NCBI RefSeq assembly: GCF_019972315.1
Contig: NZ_BLIZ01000001.1
Location: 1,066,513-1,130,512, forward strand
Length of the DNA stretch: 64,000 bases
From: Geobacter sp. AOG1
GTDB taxonomy: Bacteria; Desulfobacterota; Desulfuromonadia; Geobacterales; Geobacteraceae
Direction: 5' to 3'
Part shown: one piece after another, positions 52,680 through 61,801 of the stretch
How the letters are laid out: each line of letters begins with the position of its first letter
Numbering within the stretch: position 1 is the first letter of the stretch
The notes under the pieces: model-generated
The model's database searches: none
What the model saw: only the letters and a program-made list of their open reading frames with translations
What the model was told of the DNA's origin: nothing
Translations under genes and position numbers: made by a program

Positions 52680-52859
52680 ATGTCACTTACCAAAACGTGG
52701 TACACAGTCGAGCAGGCAGCCGCAAAGTACGGTATCCCCGCATCTCGGATAGACGAATGGGTGGAAAGTGGCCTGGTTCGCACCGAGGAGAATGGGGACA
52801 AGGTGCTGGTCAACGGAAATGACATAGAACAGGAACTGGACATGGTGCCGTCCGTGTAG
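52680..52859 (+). CDS. Small helix-turn-helix protein (MerR/excisionase-like)
   Basis: A 59-residue protein: WYTVEQAAAKYGIPASRIDEWVESGLVRTEENGDKVLVNGNDIEQEL is the winged HTH of MerR/HTH_17 proteins without other domains. AAGGGGAGCGCC precedes the ATG at 52680. Flanked on both sides by the CGGGACT-type repeats. Confidence 0.8.
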   Translation: MSLTKTWYTVEQAAAKYGIPASRIDEWVESGLVRTEENGDKVLVNGNDIEQELDMVPSV

Positions 52860-52867
52860 GCTGGTAA

Positions 52868-52946
52868 GCCGGGACTCGGGATCCGGGATCCGGGACCTGG
52901 GATTGGTGAAATGCAATAGGGAAAGGCCGGGACTCGGGATCTGGCA
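52868..52946. repeat. CGGGACT-type short tandem repeats, copies 2 and 3
   Basis: GCCGGGACTCGGGATCCGGG and the same word restarted after GAAAGG. Degenerate 7-8 base units (CGGGATC, CGGGACT, CGGGACC). Confidence 0.7.
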
Positions 52947-53000
52947 CTTCCCCCATCTCCCCCTTGTCTATTTTTCCCGTCCGCTGTAGACTCCACCATT

Positions 53001-55262
53001 ATGTCAGCATCCCCCCCCACCATCATCGAGGTCGCCATTCCGGTAAGGATCGACCAGACCTTCTCCTACCGGGTGCCGGAACGGCTCGCGGCGTCGGCAG
53101 CGGCCGGCAAGCGGGTGCTGGTGCCGTTTGGCCGGCGCAAGGTGACCGGGTACGTCCTCGGTCCGGGGGACGCCACGGCGGCGGAGTTGAAGGAGATCAT
53201 CGAGGTACTGGACGCGGAACCACTCGTCACGAAGGCGGAGCTGGCGTTTCTCCGCTGGGTCGCCTCCTACTACCTCTTTCCCCTCGGCGAGGTGCTGAAG
53301 ACGGCACTGCCGGCGGGGATCAACCTCACCAGCCGAAAGCGCCAGGTGGCGGGTCCGGACGGGACCAGCGCCACCGAAGAGGTGCTGGCGGGCGGGAAGC
53401 GGGTGAAGACGGAGCTGTTCTACCGGTCCCTCCCGGCTGCGGCAGGAGTCACACAACCACGGGGAAGGGGGGGAGAGATCCTGGCGTTCCTGGCGGGGAT
53501 GGAGGAGGCGCCGGCCCATCTTCTCCGCCAGCGGTTCGGTCCCTGCGCCCCCCAGCTCAAGCGGCTCCGGGAACTGGGGTTCGTGGCGGCCACGGCGCGG
53601 GAGGTCTACCGCGACCCGTTCCGGGAGGAAGTGTTCGAGCACGACACCCCCCATGTCCTGAACGACGACCAGGCGGCGGCCCTGGCCCGCCTCGTCGCTG
53701 CTTGCGATACGGCCGCCTTCGCTCCCTTCCTCCTTCACGGGGTTACGGGGAGCGGCAAGACCGAGGTCTACCTCCAGGCCATCGCCCACGTGCTCTCCCG
53801 GGGGAAGACGGCGCTCGTCCTGGTGCCGGAGATCGCCCTCACCCCCCAGCTGGTTCGCCGCTTCAAGCGCCGCTTCCGCTGCGGCATCGCGGTCCTCCAC
53901 AGCGGCCTCTCCGATGGGGAGCGTTTCGACGAATGGCGCCGGATCCGGCGCGGGGAGGCGGAGATCGTCATCGGCGCCCGCTCCGCCATATTCGCCCCCC
54001 TGGAACGGCTCGGCATCATCGTGGTGGACGAGGAGCACGAGGGGTCCTACAAGCAGTCGGAAGGGGTGCGCTACCATGCCCGGGACCTGGCCCTGGTCCG
54101 GGGGAAGATGGAAAAGGGGGTGGTCCTCCTCGGTTCCGCCACACCGCTGGTAACGAGCTTCCACGCCGCCCGAGAAGGGCGGCTCGGCTGCCTGGAGCTC
54201 CCCCGGCGGGTGCGCGACCTCCCCATGCCGACGGTGGAGCTGGTGGATGCCCGGGGGAAGAAGGGGGAGACCTTCCTTCCCCCCCTGGCCGCCGCGCTGG
54301 CCGACAACCTGGCGGGAGGGGGGCAGTCACTCCTCTTTCTCAACCGGCGCGGGTTCGCCACCTACCTGGTCTGCCAGGAGTGCGGCTTCGTCCTCCGCTG
54401 CCCCAACTGTGCCGTGACCCTCACCTACCATCGGCGCCGGGAGCGCCACTTCTGCCACTACTGCGACTACTCCATCCCGGCCCCCTCCGTCTGCCCCGGC
54501 TGCGAGAGTCCGTCCATCGGTCTGCTGGGGCGGGGGACGGAGCGGGTGGAGGAGGAGGTGCGGGAGCTCCTTCCCGAGGCCCGGGTGAGCAGGATGGACC
54601 GGGACACCACGAGCGGCCGGGGAGGGCACGCCCGGATCCTGCGGGGGCTGGAGGAGGGGCGGATCGACATCCTCATCGGCACCCAGATGATTGCCAAGGG
54701 GCACGACTTCCCCGGCGTCACCCTGGTGGGGGTGGTCTCCGCCGATGCGACCCTCAATATCCCCGATTTCCGCAGCGCCGAGCGGACCTTCCAGCTCATC
54801 ACCCAGGTGCTCGGCCGGGCCGGCCGGGGGGACGCGCCGGGGCGGGTCATCGTCCAGAGCCTGGCGCCCGATCACTACGCCATCCGCCATGCCGTCAGCC
54901 ACGACGTGGCCGGATTCTACGAGGAGGAACTGGCCTTCCGCCGGGAGACCGGCTACCCTCCCTTCGCTTTCCTGGCCGCCCTCCACCTCTCCGGCACCAA
55001 CGCGGCAGCCGTGGAGCAGGGGGCGGAACGGGCCGCCCGTCTCCTGCAGCAGCTCAAGGGGCGCCTCCGGAGCAGGGTGGAGATCCTCGGCCCCGTCACC
55101 TCACCCCTCGGCAAGCTGCGCGGCCGCTTCCGTTGGCAGATTCTCCTCAAGGCCCCCGCCCGCAGCGACCTGCACCGGCTGGTGAACGGCTTCCGCGGTG
55201 CCATCGACCTGCCGGCCCAGGTAAGGCTTGTGATCGACATCGATCCGGTGGAAATGATGTAG
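53001..55262 (+). CDS. priA: Primosomal protein N' (replication restart helicase)
   Basis: A 753-residue superfamily 2 helicase with the N-terminal 3'-DNA-binding domain (IEVAIPVRIDQTFSYRVPE), Walker A GVTGSGKTEVYL near residue 248, Walker B VDEEHEGSYKQ, then the zinc-binding cysteines CQECGFVLRCPNC, CHYCDY, CPGC at about 455-500, and helicase motifs V and VI (GTQMIAKGHDFPGV, QVLGRAGRG). Restarts stalled replication forks. A longer overlapping frame is a shadow of GC-rich sequence. Confidence 0.97.
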   Translation: MSASPPTIIEVAIPVRIDQTFSYRVPERLAASAAAGKRVLVPFGRRKVTGYVLGPGDATAAELKEIIEVLDAEPLVTKAELAFLRWVASYYLFPLGEVLKTALPAGINLTSRKRQVAGPDGTSATEEVLAGGKRVKTELFYRSLPAAAGVTQPRGRGGEILAFLAGMEEAPAHLLRQRFGPCAPQLKRLRELGFVAATAREVYRDPFREEVFEHDTPHVLNDDQAAALARLVAACDTAAFAPFLLHGVTGSGKTEVYLQAIAHVLSRGKTALVLVPEIALTPQLVRRFKRRFRCGIAVLHSGLSDGERFDEWRRIRRGEAEIVIGARSAIFAPLERLGIIVVDEEHEGSYKQSEGVRYHARDLALVRGKMEKGVVLLGSATPLVTSFHAAREGRLGCLELPRRVRDLPMPTVELVDARGKKGETFLPPLAAALADNLAGGGQSLLFLNRRGFATYLVCQECGFVLRCPNCAVTLTYHRRRERHFCHYCDYSIPAPSVCPGCESPSIGLLGRGTERVEEEVRELLPEARVSRMDRDTTSGRGGHARILRGLEEGRIDILIGTQMIAKGHDFPGVTLVGVVSADATLNIPDFRSAERTFQLITQVLGRAGRGDAPGRVIVQSLAPDHYAIRHAVSHDVAGFYEEELAFRRETGYPPFAFLAALHLSGTNAAAVEQGAERAARLLQQLKGRLRSRVEILGPVTSPLGKLRGRFRWQILLKAPARSDLHRLVNGFRGAIDLPAQVRLVIDIDPVEMM

Positions 55263-55263
55263 T

Positions 55264-55400
55264 TTCGAACGGAAAGGGTCCTTTTTTGCCCTGGCGGTGT
55301 CAATCTGCGGCCTTGCGTGTGCGGCGTACCGATATACACGCCTCCGTGCAATTCCTTGATTTCCTTGCCAGGACAAAAAATCCCTCCTTTCCGGGTCGGA
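55264..55400. repeat. Intergenic imperfect palindrome, copy B
   Basis: GGTCCTTTTTTGCCCTGGCG to TTGCCAGGACAAAAAATCC, centre GTGCGGCGTACCGATATACACGCC in parts. Close to copies A and C. Confidence 0.75.
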
Positions 55401-55425
55401 AACGAGTTCGTGTGAGCCTTTACCG

Positions 55426-55456
55426 GCCTCCAGTCCCGAGTCCCGAGTCCCGGTCT
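55426..55456. repeat. CGGGACT-type repeat, inverted copy
   Basis: CAGTCCCGAGTCCCGAGTCC on the plus strand, the reverse complement of the repeats left of priA. Confidence 0.7.
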
Positions 55457-55511
55457 CAAATATCCCTTGCCTGCCGCCCCCCAATCCGTTATTTTAAGGG
55501 CACTTAACCTG

Positions 55512-55540
55512 GTTTCCATCCGGAGTTTCCGGATGGAAAC
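55512..55540. repeat. 13-bp perfect hairpin GTTTCCATCCGGA
   Basis: GTTTCCATCCGGA-GTT-TCCGGATGGAAAC. An imperfect relative is at 60278-60307, and its left arm word appears again at 60134. No T tract, so probably a dispersed repeat or protein site, 27 bases before the next start. Confidence 0.75.
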
Positions 55541-55566
55541 TAACCTGTTTACCGCGAGGAGTCCCC

Positions 55567-56478
55567 ATGGGTCACGTACGGACCGTCTGCACCGCCATCC
55601 TGTTGTTCATGTTCACCCTGACCGCCGTCCAGGCGGCTTCTGCTGCCGGAACCCTGAAGGAGATCAAGACCGGCGGCGGCGCTTCTCCCCGGGTGGAATT
55701 CGTCACCGACCGGCAACCTACGGAGGTCTCCTGCTACACCATGCCCCAGCTCCGGCGGGCCATGGTAGACCTCTACGACATCGAGCCGGGAAACATCGCG
55801 CCGGTGGTACCGGCGGACACGAGCCTCATCAAGCGGGTCACCGTGGAGCGGCGCACGATCAACGGACGGGTCCTGAGCCGCGCCATCATCGACCTCGCCC
55901 GGGACGCGGAGATCAGCGTCGCTCCCCATCCCGTGGAGAAGACCAGGGTATTCGCCATGCTCAAGCCCCTGCCGGTGGCCGGGGCTGCCGTCGCGCCCCC
56001 CGCTCCGGTGAAGAAGGAGAGCAAGAAAACCGTAACGCCGCCGCCACTTCCGGCGGCAGGGAAAGCCCCGGCAGCCAAGGCTCCCGAGAGCAAGACGACG
56101 GAAAAATCCTCTGTAAAACAGGCCCTCCAGCCGGTGGTACCGTCCTTCGGCCCACCCCCCGTGGTGAGCGACGTCAGGAGCAGCAAGGAGAGCATCGAGA
56201 TCGTCGCCCAGACCGCCATCGAGCGCTTCACCACCTTCACTCTCACCAATCCGGGGCGGCTGGTGATCGACATCGCGCCGGGGGAGAGTTCCATGGCGGC
56301 CAAGGAAGTGGCGATCAACCGTTTCGGCGTGCGCAAGCTCCGCGTCGGCAGATACCCGGACAAGGTCCGGCTGGTGCTGGACGCGGACAGGGCGGTCTTC
56401 CCGGTCCATGCGTTGCAGCGGGTCGGCTCGGGGCTGAAGATCGTCTTCGGTCCCGTCGCGCCGGCGGGCCGCAAGTAA
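55567..56478 (+). CDS. AMIN-domain exported protein
   Basis: A 303-residue protein with a signal peptide, a first AMIN-like domain (residues about 28-130), a Pro/Ala/Lys-rich linker and a second AMIN domain starting VSDVRSSKESIEIVAQTAIERFTTFTLTNPGRLVIDIAPG. AMIN domains bind septal or outer-layer peptidoglycan and occur in amidases and PilQ. No catalytic domain, so a targeting or structural role is inferred. GCGAGGAGTCCCC precedes the ATG. Confidence 0.85.
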   Translation: MGHVRTVCTAILLFMFTLTAVQAASAAGTLKEIKTGGGASPRVEFVTDRQPTEVSCYTMPQLRRAMVDLYDIEPGNIAPVVPADTSLIKRVTVERRTINGRVLSRAIIDLARDAEISVAPHPVEKTRVFAMLKPLPVAGAAVAPPAPVKKESKKTVTPPPLPAAGKAPAAKAPESKTTEKSSVKQALQPVVPSFGPPPVVSDVRSSKESIEIVAQTAIERFTTFTLTNPGRLVIDIAPGESSMAAKEVAINRFGVRKLRVGRYPDKVRLVLDADRAVFPVHALQRVGSGLKIVFGPVAPAGRK

Positions 56479-56564
56479 TATCCCTTGTCTTAGCCCCGTA
56501 ATTCCGGTATGTTGGGCCTTGCCGGGACTGCTTCCATAACACATTTCCAGGGAGAATTCTGTTC

Positions 56565-57506
56565 ATGCGCATCACCATTACACTCGCCATCATTCTCGGC
56601 CTGTCGGTCGGGAGAGGGGTCGCCGTTGCCGCCGAGGCACCGATCGGGGAGGCTGCCCCCGCCGTGGTCACGGAGACGGTACCCCCCGTCGACCAGAAGG
56701 ACCTGACCATAACCACCCTGCAGCAGGAGAACGCCCGCCTGCAGGAGCGACTCAAGGCCCTCGAGGAAAAACCGGCCCTGACCGCCGAAGCCCTCGCCAC
56801 CAGGAACTTCCAGCGGCTGCAGGAGATCGCCCGGGACACCAAGACCCAGCGCCAGTCCATGGCCGATTTCGAAAGTTACGTGAAATGGATGTCCGGCAGC
56901 CTTTCCGGCTATGCCAAGTATATCGAGGCGGGGTCCATCGCGGCCGGGTTCGCCCGGGTTCTCCCCATCCCCTATGCCGGCCAGGCCTCGCTCCTCACCA
57001 AGTTCGTCTCCCAGGGGGTCCTCTCCCTCAATGCCACGTCGGTTGCGATCAGCCGCTACCTGGGGAGTTCCCAGCAGTTCGTCAGTCGTGTCGAGGCCCT
57101 CGACCCGGCCCGGCCGAACCCCAAGGAAGTCGGGGCGCTGAACCGGTTTGCCGACGAGCAGCTCGGGCGGGACATGCAGGATGTGCAGCAGAAGCTCACC
57201 GGCACCGCCGATCTGTCCGCCTCCTCCCTCGCCTTCCTGGAGAGCGTCAACCACTACGTGGGGAGCACCGACGAATACTGGAACAAGACCAAGTCGTTCA
57301 TCACCCGGGGGGATGCGGCCAAGAAGGAAAAGAGCTTTCTCAGCGAGAGCATCGCCGGACTGAAGAACCGGAACGGTGCCTTCAATGCCAAGCTGCAGCT
57401 GTTCAACGACAGCAGCCGCAAGGCCAGTCCCCTGATCAAGTCCCTCGGTACCTACGACGAACTGGTCCGCGAACTGTCGGGCGGTGTTACCACTGCCAAG
57501 CGCTGA
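56565..57506 (+). CDS. Exported coiled-coil protein, unknown
   Basis: A 313-residue protein: signal peptide (MRITITLAIILGLSVGRGVAVAAEA), a coiled-coil LTITTLQQENARLQERLKALEEK at about residues 47-68, and a long helical domain. A glycine-rich segment around residues 112-150 may contact the membrane. Not recognised. GGAGAATTCTGTTC precedes the ATG. Confidence 0.75.
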   Translation: MRITITLAIILGLSVGRGVAVAAEAPIGEAAPAVVTETVPPVDQKDLTITTLQQENARLQERLKALEEKPALTAEALATRNFQRLQEIARDTKTQRQSMADFESYVKWMSGSLSGYAKYIEAGSIAAGFARVLPIPYAGQASLLTKFVSQGVLSLNATSVAISRYLGSSQQFVSRVEALDPARPNPKEVGALNRFADEQLGRDMQDVQQKLTGTADLSASSLAFLESVNHYVGSTDEYWNKTKSFITRGDAAKKEKSFLSESIAGLKNRNGAFNAKLQLFNDSSRKASPLIKSLGTYDELVRELSGGVTTAKR

Positions 57507-57514
57507 AAGGGAAC

Positions 57515-57694
57515 GGGAACGTCCGTCATCGCCTCATCCGCTGCGGTCGGCCCTTCGCTGCGGACCCTGGCCGATTGTAACCGTAAGAGCTGCAGTGTTT
57601 CGCCCGGCATTCCCTGCAATGGAGAACTTCGGCGGGTGTCCGCTTGCCGCTCGGGCTTTCCCTCCACTCCTGAGGCCATGACGGACGTCCGCGG
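57515..57694. repeat. Large imperfect inverted repeat (about 180 bp)
   Basis: Left arm GGGAACGTCCGTCATCGCCTCA, split as ACGTCCGTCAT and GCCTCA, faces right arm TGAGGC-C-ATGACGGACGT at 57671-57687. Inside, CTGCAGTG and CCCTGCAATGG form a second partial pair. Fills most of the gap; no gene. Confidence 0.65.
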
Positions 57695-57730
57695 GAATGG
57701 AGGAAAAAACCTGAACATGGAGGAGAGACC

Positions 57731-58135
57731 ATGAACGTACGTGAACGGATCGAAAAATTCCTTGGGGCGGAGGTCTTCGGTGTGGCGGGGGCGTCCACCA
57801 ACCGGGAGAAGTTCGGCAACAAGGTCCTCCGCTGTTACCTTGAAAACGGAAAAAGGGTCATCGGCATCAATCCCCGGGCCACGGAGATCGAGGGTGCCCC
57901 CTGCGTGGCGACCGTGGCCGACCTCCCCCCCGAGGTGAAGAGCCTTTCCGTCATTACCCCCCCTGCCATCACCGAGCAGGTGGTGGCGGAGGCGATTTCC
58001 AGGGGAATCGAGAACATCTGGATGCAGCCCGGCGCCCAGAGCCCCAGGGCGATCGCCGCCTGCGAGGAGCACGGCATCAACGTCATCGCCGACGGGAGCT
58101 GCATACTGGTGGTGCTCGGCTATCACGACCACTAG
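57731..58135 (+). CDS. CoA-binding domain protein (YccU family)
   Basis: A 134-residue Rossmann protein: VFGVAGASTNREKFGNKVLRCYLENGKRVIGINPRATEIEGAPCVATVADLP is the CoA_binding signature, ending IWMQPGAQSPRAIAACEEHGINVIADGSC. Probably binds CoA or a nucleotide; role unknown. GGAGGAGAGACC precedes the ATG. Confidence 0.92.
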   Translation: MNVRERIEKFLGAEVFGVAGASTNREKFGNKVLRCYLENGKRVIGINPRATEIEGAPCVATVADLPPEVKSLSVITPPAITEQVVAEAISRGIENIWMQPGAQSPRAIAACEEHGINVIADGSCILVVLGYHDH

Positions 58136-58284
58136 AATCGCACCCGTCTTCACGCCATCTTTGACCGGCCTTCAATCGCACAATCCTCGACGTGGCCCTG
58201 CTACGCCTGCGGTTTTGCTCACTCAGTCCGACCAAATCTGGCATAAATCCGGGCGCGATCCCTACTGACAGGAGGACAAACCAG

Positions 58285-59166
58285 ATGGATGAGGAACTGC
58301 GCGACCAGCTCAAGAGGGTGTTGACCTCGGTGGAGATGCTTCTCCCCCGGCCGGTGCCACCGATCGATTGGAGCGCATGCCACGCCGCCAACTGGCGCCG
58401 CCATTCCTTCAGCGGCTGCCTGGAACCGGTGCCGGAGATCGAAAGCATCCAGATGGACGACCTGCTCGGCATCGACAAGCAGAAGGGGGCCGTGGAGGAA
58501 AACACCCGCCAGTTCCTGGCCGGACTTCCCGCCAACAACGTCCTCCTCTGGGGGACCCGGGGGACCGGCAAGTCGTCACTGGTGCGGGCGCTGCTTCACC
58601 GCTACGCTCCCCGGGGGTTGCGGGTTATCCAGGTGGACAAGGACGACCTGATCCATCTTCCCGACATCGTGGACGCCATCAAGACCGAGCCGTACAAGTA
58701 CATCATTTTCTCCGACGACGCCTCCTTCGAGACGGGGGATTCCAGCTACAAGATGCTGAAGAGCGCCCTCGACGGGTCGGTCTACGCCCCCCCCGACAAC
58801 GTCCTCATCTACGTCACCTCCAACCGCCGCCACCTCCTTCCCGAGTACGAAAGCGACAACCGGGGGGCCATGCTCGTCAACAACGAAATCCACCACGGGG
58901 AGGCGGTGGAGGAGAAGATCTCCCTCTCCGGCCGGTTCGGCCTCTGGGTCGGTTTCCACCCCTTTACCCAGGACCAGTACCTGGAGGTGGTCGCCCAGTG
59001 GATCGACCGGCTCTGCACGAAGAACGGCACCACCCTGTCATGGGACAAGGATGCGCAGGACGAGGCGATTCTCTGGTCCCGGAAGAAAGGGGACTGGAGC
59101 GGCCGTATCGCCTACCAGTTCGCCAGCCACTGGGTGGGGAGGAAGCTCCTGGCGCAACGGAGTTAA
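58285..59166 (+). CDS. DUF815-family AAA ATPase
   Basis: A 293-residue AAA protein: NVLLWGTRGTGKSSLVRAL (Walker A), KYIIFSDDASFE (Walker B region), VLIYVTSNRRHLLPE (sensor 1) fit DUF815. Function unknown. CAGGAGGACAAACCAG precedes the ATG at 58285. Confidence 0.92.
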   Translation: MDEELRDQLKRVLTSVEMLLPRPVPPIDWSACHAANWRRHSFSGCLEPVPEIESIQMDDLLGIDKQKGAVEENTRQFLAGLPANNVLLWGTRGTGKSSLVRALLHRYAPRGLRVIQVDKDDLIHLPDIVDAIKTEPYKYIIFSDDASFETGDSSYKMLKSALDGSVYAPPDNVLIYVTSNRRHLLPEYESDNRGAMLVNNEIHHGEAVEEKISLSGRFGLWVGFHPFTQDQYLEVVAQWIDRLCTKNGTTLSWDKDAQDEAILWSRKKGDWSGRIAYQFASHWVGRKLLAQRS

Positions 59167-59289
59167 GGTGGTACACTGAGTACCGGTCCAGGCCCTTTTC
59201 ACGCCGTTCACCCCATCACTCTCTACCAGTACTGATCATAATTAAGGTCCGCGGGAAGTACCTTTCCCCGGGACCGGGAGGTCTCTGAC

Positions 59290-60132
59290 ATGAACATGCG
59301 CCGGATGCTAATCCTCGGTCTGCTCCTTCTCACCCAGTTCATGGCCGGTTGCGCCGTGAACAAGACCGATATCCAGGGGTTCAATCTCATCTCCGTCGCC
59401 GAGGAAAAGGATCTGGGGGACAAGTTTGCCGTGGAGATCGAGAAACAGTACACGGTAGTGAACGATCCGGAGCTGCAGGGGTACGTGGAGCGAGTCGGGA
59501 GGAGGCTTCTGACCGGTGCGCGGAGCGTCGATTTCCCCTATACCTTCAAGGTGGTGCTGGACGACAGCGTCAACGCCTTCGCCATTCCCGGCGGGCACAC
59601 CTACGTCAACACGGGCCTCATCAAGATGGCCGACTCGGAAGCCGAAATGGCGGCGGTCATGGCCCACGAGATCAATCACGTGGTGGCGCGCCACGGCACC
59701 CGTCAGATGACCCAGGAGTACGGCTACTCCCTGGTCCTCCAGCTGGTGCTGGGGCAGAATCCCGGACTCCTGGCCCAGCTTGCCTCCCAGATGTTCGGCA
59801 AGGCCGGCATGATGTCCTACAGCAGGAGCATGGAGAGCCAGGCGGACTACCTGGGGGTGGAGACCATGTACAAGGCGGGGTACAACCCGGAAGGGATGCT
59901 CACCTTCTTCACCAAGCTCGACAGCAAGAGCGCCAGTAACCCGAGCCAGCTGGCCCGGTTCTTCTCCTCCCACCCCCTTACCGCCGAACGGATCCAGGAG
60001 GTGCGGTCCGAGATCGGCCAACTGCCACCGAAGAGCTGGCAGCCGGGGGACCCGGCCGAGTTCAAGCGGATCAGGGCGAAGGTGTCCAAGCTGGTGGCGC
60101 CACCGGCCAAGCCGGCCACCGGCACGAAATAG
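59290..60132 (+). CDS. M48-family metalloprotease, lipoprotein
   Basis: A 280-residue protein with a lipobox (LLLTQFMAGC). The zinc motif is AVMAHEINHVVARHGTRQ near residue 122, with the third ligand Glu in RSMESQADYLGVETM. Like LoiP and BepA it would work in the periplasm on outer-membrane proteins. No TPR domain. GGAGGTCTCTGAC precedes the ATG. Confidence 0.92.
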   Translation: MNMRRMLILGLLLLTQFMAGCAVNKTDIQGFNLISVAEEKDLGDKFAVEIEKQYTVVNDPELQGYVERVGRRLLTGARSVDFPYTFKVVLDDSVNAFAIPGGHTYVNTGLIKMADSEAEMAAVMAHEINHVVARHGTRQMTQEYGYSLVLQLVLGQNPGLLAQLASQMFGKAGMMSYSRSMESQADYLGVETMYKAGYNPEGMLTFFTKLDSKSASNPSQLARFFSSHPLTAERIQEVRSEIGQLPPKSWQPGDPAEFKRIRAKVSKLVAPPAKPATGTK

Positions 60133-60147
60133 TTTCCATCCGGAAAC

Positions 60148-60262
60148 GGTTCTTTTCCGCCCTGGCGGTGTCAACCATCGGGTTTGCTTGTGCGGCGTAC
60201 CGACGTACACCTCCGCGCAACCCCTCGGTTTCCTTGCCAGGACGAAAAACTCCTCGTTTCCG
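60148..60262. repeat. Intergenic imperfect palindrome, copy C
   Basis: GGTTCTTTTCCGCCCTGGCG to CTTGCCAGGACGAAAAACTC, with inner GTGCGGCGTACCGACGTACA. Flanked by GTTTCC/GGAAAC words, followed by the hairpin at 60278-60307. Confidence 0.75.
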
Positions 60263-60277
60263 AATTGGAAACCGATA

Positions 60278-60307
60278 GTGTCACATCCGGAGTTTCCGGT
60301 TGGACAC
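60278..60307. repeat. Imperfect relative of the GTTTCCATCCGGA hairpin
   Basis: GTGTCACATCCGGA-GTT-TCCGGTTGGACAC, same core and loop as 55512-55540 with compensating outer changes (GTGTC/GACAC). Confidence 0.7.
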
Positions 60308-60354
60308 GAAAAATAATGCGGGATTGATATTATCGATATGAGAGGAGGGACGGT

Positions 60355-61344
60355 ATGAAAGCGGTATTACTGGAAGGATTCGGCGGGCTGGAGGTGCTGA
60401 AGATCGGGGAGGTGGCCATTCCCCAGCCGGGTGAAGGACAGGTGCTCGTCAAGGTGATGGCGACCTCCATCAACCGGCCGGACCTGGTGCAGCGGGAAGG
60501 GAAATATCCGCCGCCGCCGGGTGACTCGGAGATCCTCGGGCTCGAGGTCGCCGGGGTGATCGAAGCGGTCGGGCCGGGGGTCACCGGCTGGCAGAAGGGA
60601 GAGCGGGTCATGTCCCTGGTGGGGGGAGGGGCCTACGCTGAGTACGCGGTTGCCTACGCCAGCCACCTGATGCGGATTCCGGAGGCCATGAGCTTCGAGG
60701 AGGCGGCCTGCGTCTGCGAGTCCTACATAACCGCATTCCTGAACGTCTTCATGATCGGCGGGCTGAAGGACAACAATACTGTCATCCTCCACGGCGGCGG
60801 CGGCGGAGTGAATACCGCCGGCATCCAGCTCTGCAAGGCGCTGGTCCCCGCCACGAAGATCATCGTCACCGCCGCGCCGGAAAAGATCGACCGGGTCAAA
60901 CAGCTGGGCGCCGACCTGGTCGTCAACTTCCGGGAGACCCCCGACTTCTCCGAGCTCGTCAAGGAGTTCACCAACAAGAAGGGGGTGGACGTGATCCTCG
61001 ACCATGTGGGAGCCAAGTACCTGGCACCGAACATGAACTCCCTCGGCTATGCGGGCCGTCTCGTCATCATCGGCATCATCTCCGGCATCAAGGCGGAGCT
61101 CAACCTCGCCCTCATGATGGTGAAGCGCCAGCAGATCATCGGCTCCGTGCTCCGTTCCCGGCCGGTGAAGGACAAGGGGGAGATCGTCGCCGAGTTCACG
61201 AAGACCGCCCTCCCCAAATTCGCCGACCGGACTATCGTCCCGATCATCGAGAAGGTCTTCCCCCTCGACCAGGTGGTGGAAGCCCACCGGATGATGGAAG
61301 AGGACCGGCACTTCGGCAAGATCGTACTGAAGATCGGCGCCTGA
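60355..61344 (+). CDS. NAD(P)H quinone oxidoreductase, zinc-free MDR family
   Basis: A 329-residue medium-chain reductase resembling PIG3-type quinone oxidoreductases. VMATSINRPDLVQREGKYPPPPGDSEILGLEVAG, the nucleotide loop ILHGGGGGVNTAGIQL and GVDVILDHVGAKYL. No structural or catalytic zinc ligands. GAGAGGAGGGACGGT precedes the ATG. Confidence 0.92.
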   Translation: MKAVLLEGFGGLEVLKIGEVAIPQPGEGQVLVKVMATSINRPDLVQREGKYPPPPGDSEILGLEVAGVIEAVGPGVTGWQKGERVMSLVGGGAYAEYAVAYASHLMRIPEAMSFEEAACVCESYITAFLNVFMIGGLKDNNTVILHGGGGGVNTAGIQLCKALVPATKIIVTAAPEKIDRVKQLGADLVVNFRETPDFSELVKEFTNKKGVDVILDHVGAKYLAPNMNSLGYAGRLVIIGIISGIKAELNLALMMVKRQQIIGSVLRSRPVKDKGEIVAEFTKTALPKFADRTIVPIIEKVFPLDQVVEAHRMMEEDRHFGKIVLKIGA

Positions 61345-61477
61345 CAGCAGTTTGATGTCATCGGGGGGAGCCAACGGCTCTCCCCTTTTTCGTGGATAAA
61401 TCTGCCATACGAATACAGCGGTTCTTCCGCGTTCTACGTATGGTAAAATCGCACGACAATGGATGACGGGGAATCGC

Positions 61478-61801
61478 GTGGGAAAGAAGAACTGCTGGGA
61501 AATCATGGCCTGCGGGCGCGGACCGGCGGGTAACGGCGGAGCCGGGGAGGATGTTTGCCCGGCGGCGTTGGCCGGTGCGCTCGATGGCGTCCATGGGGGT
61601 ACTAACGGTGGGCGCGCATGCTGGGTGGTGGCCGGCACCTTCTGCGGTGGCGTGGTCCAGGGGCAGTTCGCCCGTAAGTACTTCGATTGCCGTTCCTGCG
61701 CCTTCTACGAGCAGGTGCGCGGCGAGGAGAAGGGGACGATGCTGAAACCCCGCGAACTCCTTGACCGGCTTGCCCGTCGTGTCGGAGAATCCGCCGGCTA
61801 G
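61478..61801 (+). CDS. Two-CW domain protein
   Basis: A 107-residue Cys/Trp protein. KNCWEIMACGRG at the start and RACWVVAGTFC...FDCRSCAFYEQV in the second half carry the paired CW motifs and conserved cysteines typical of two-CW proteins common in Geobacter relatives. Function unknown, metal binding likely. GTG start at 61478 with GACGGGGAATCGC upstream. Its stop overlaps the stop of the convergent RluA gene. Confidence 0.8.
   Translation: MGKKNCWEIMACGRGPAGNGGAGEDVCPAALAGALDGVHGGTNGGRACWVVAGTFCGGVVQGQFARKYFDCRSCAFYEQVRGEEKGTMLKPRELLDRLARRVGESAG

Noticed and set aside
52964-55507. 847-codon frame overlapping priA in another frame
   Set aside because: Gly/Pro/Arg-rich out-of-frame translation of priA; no recognised domain.
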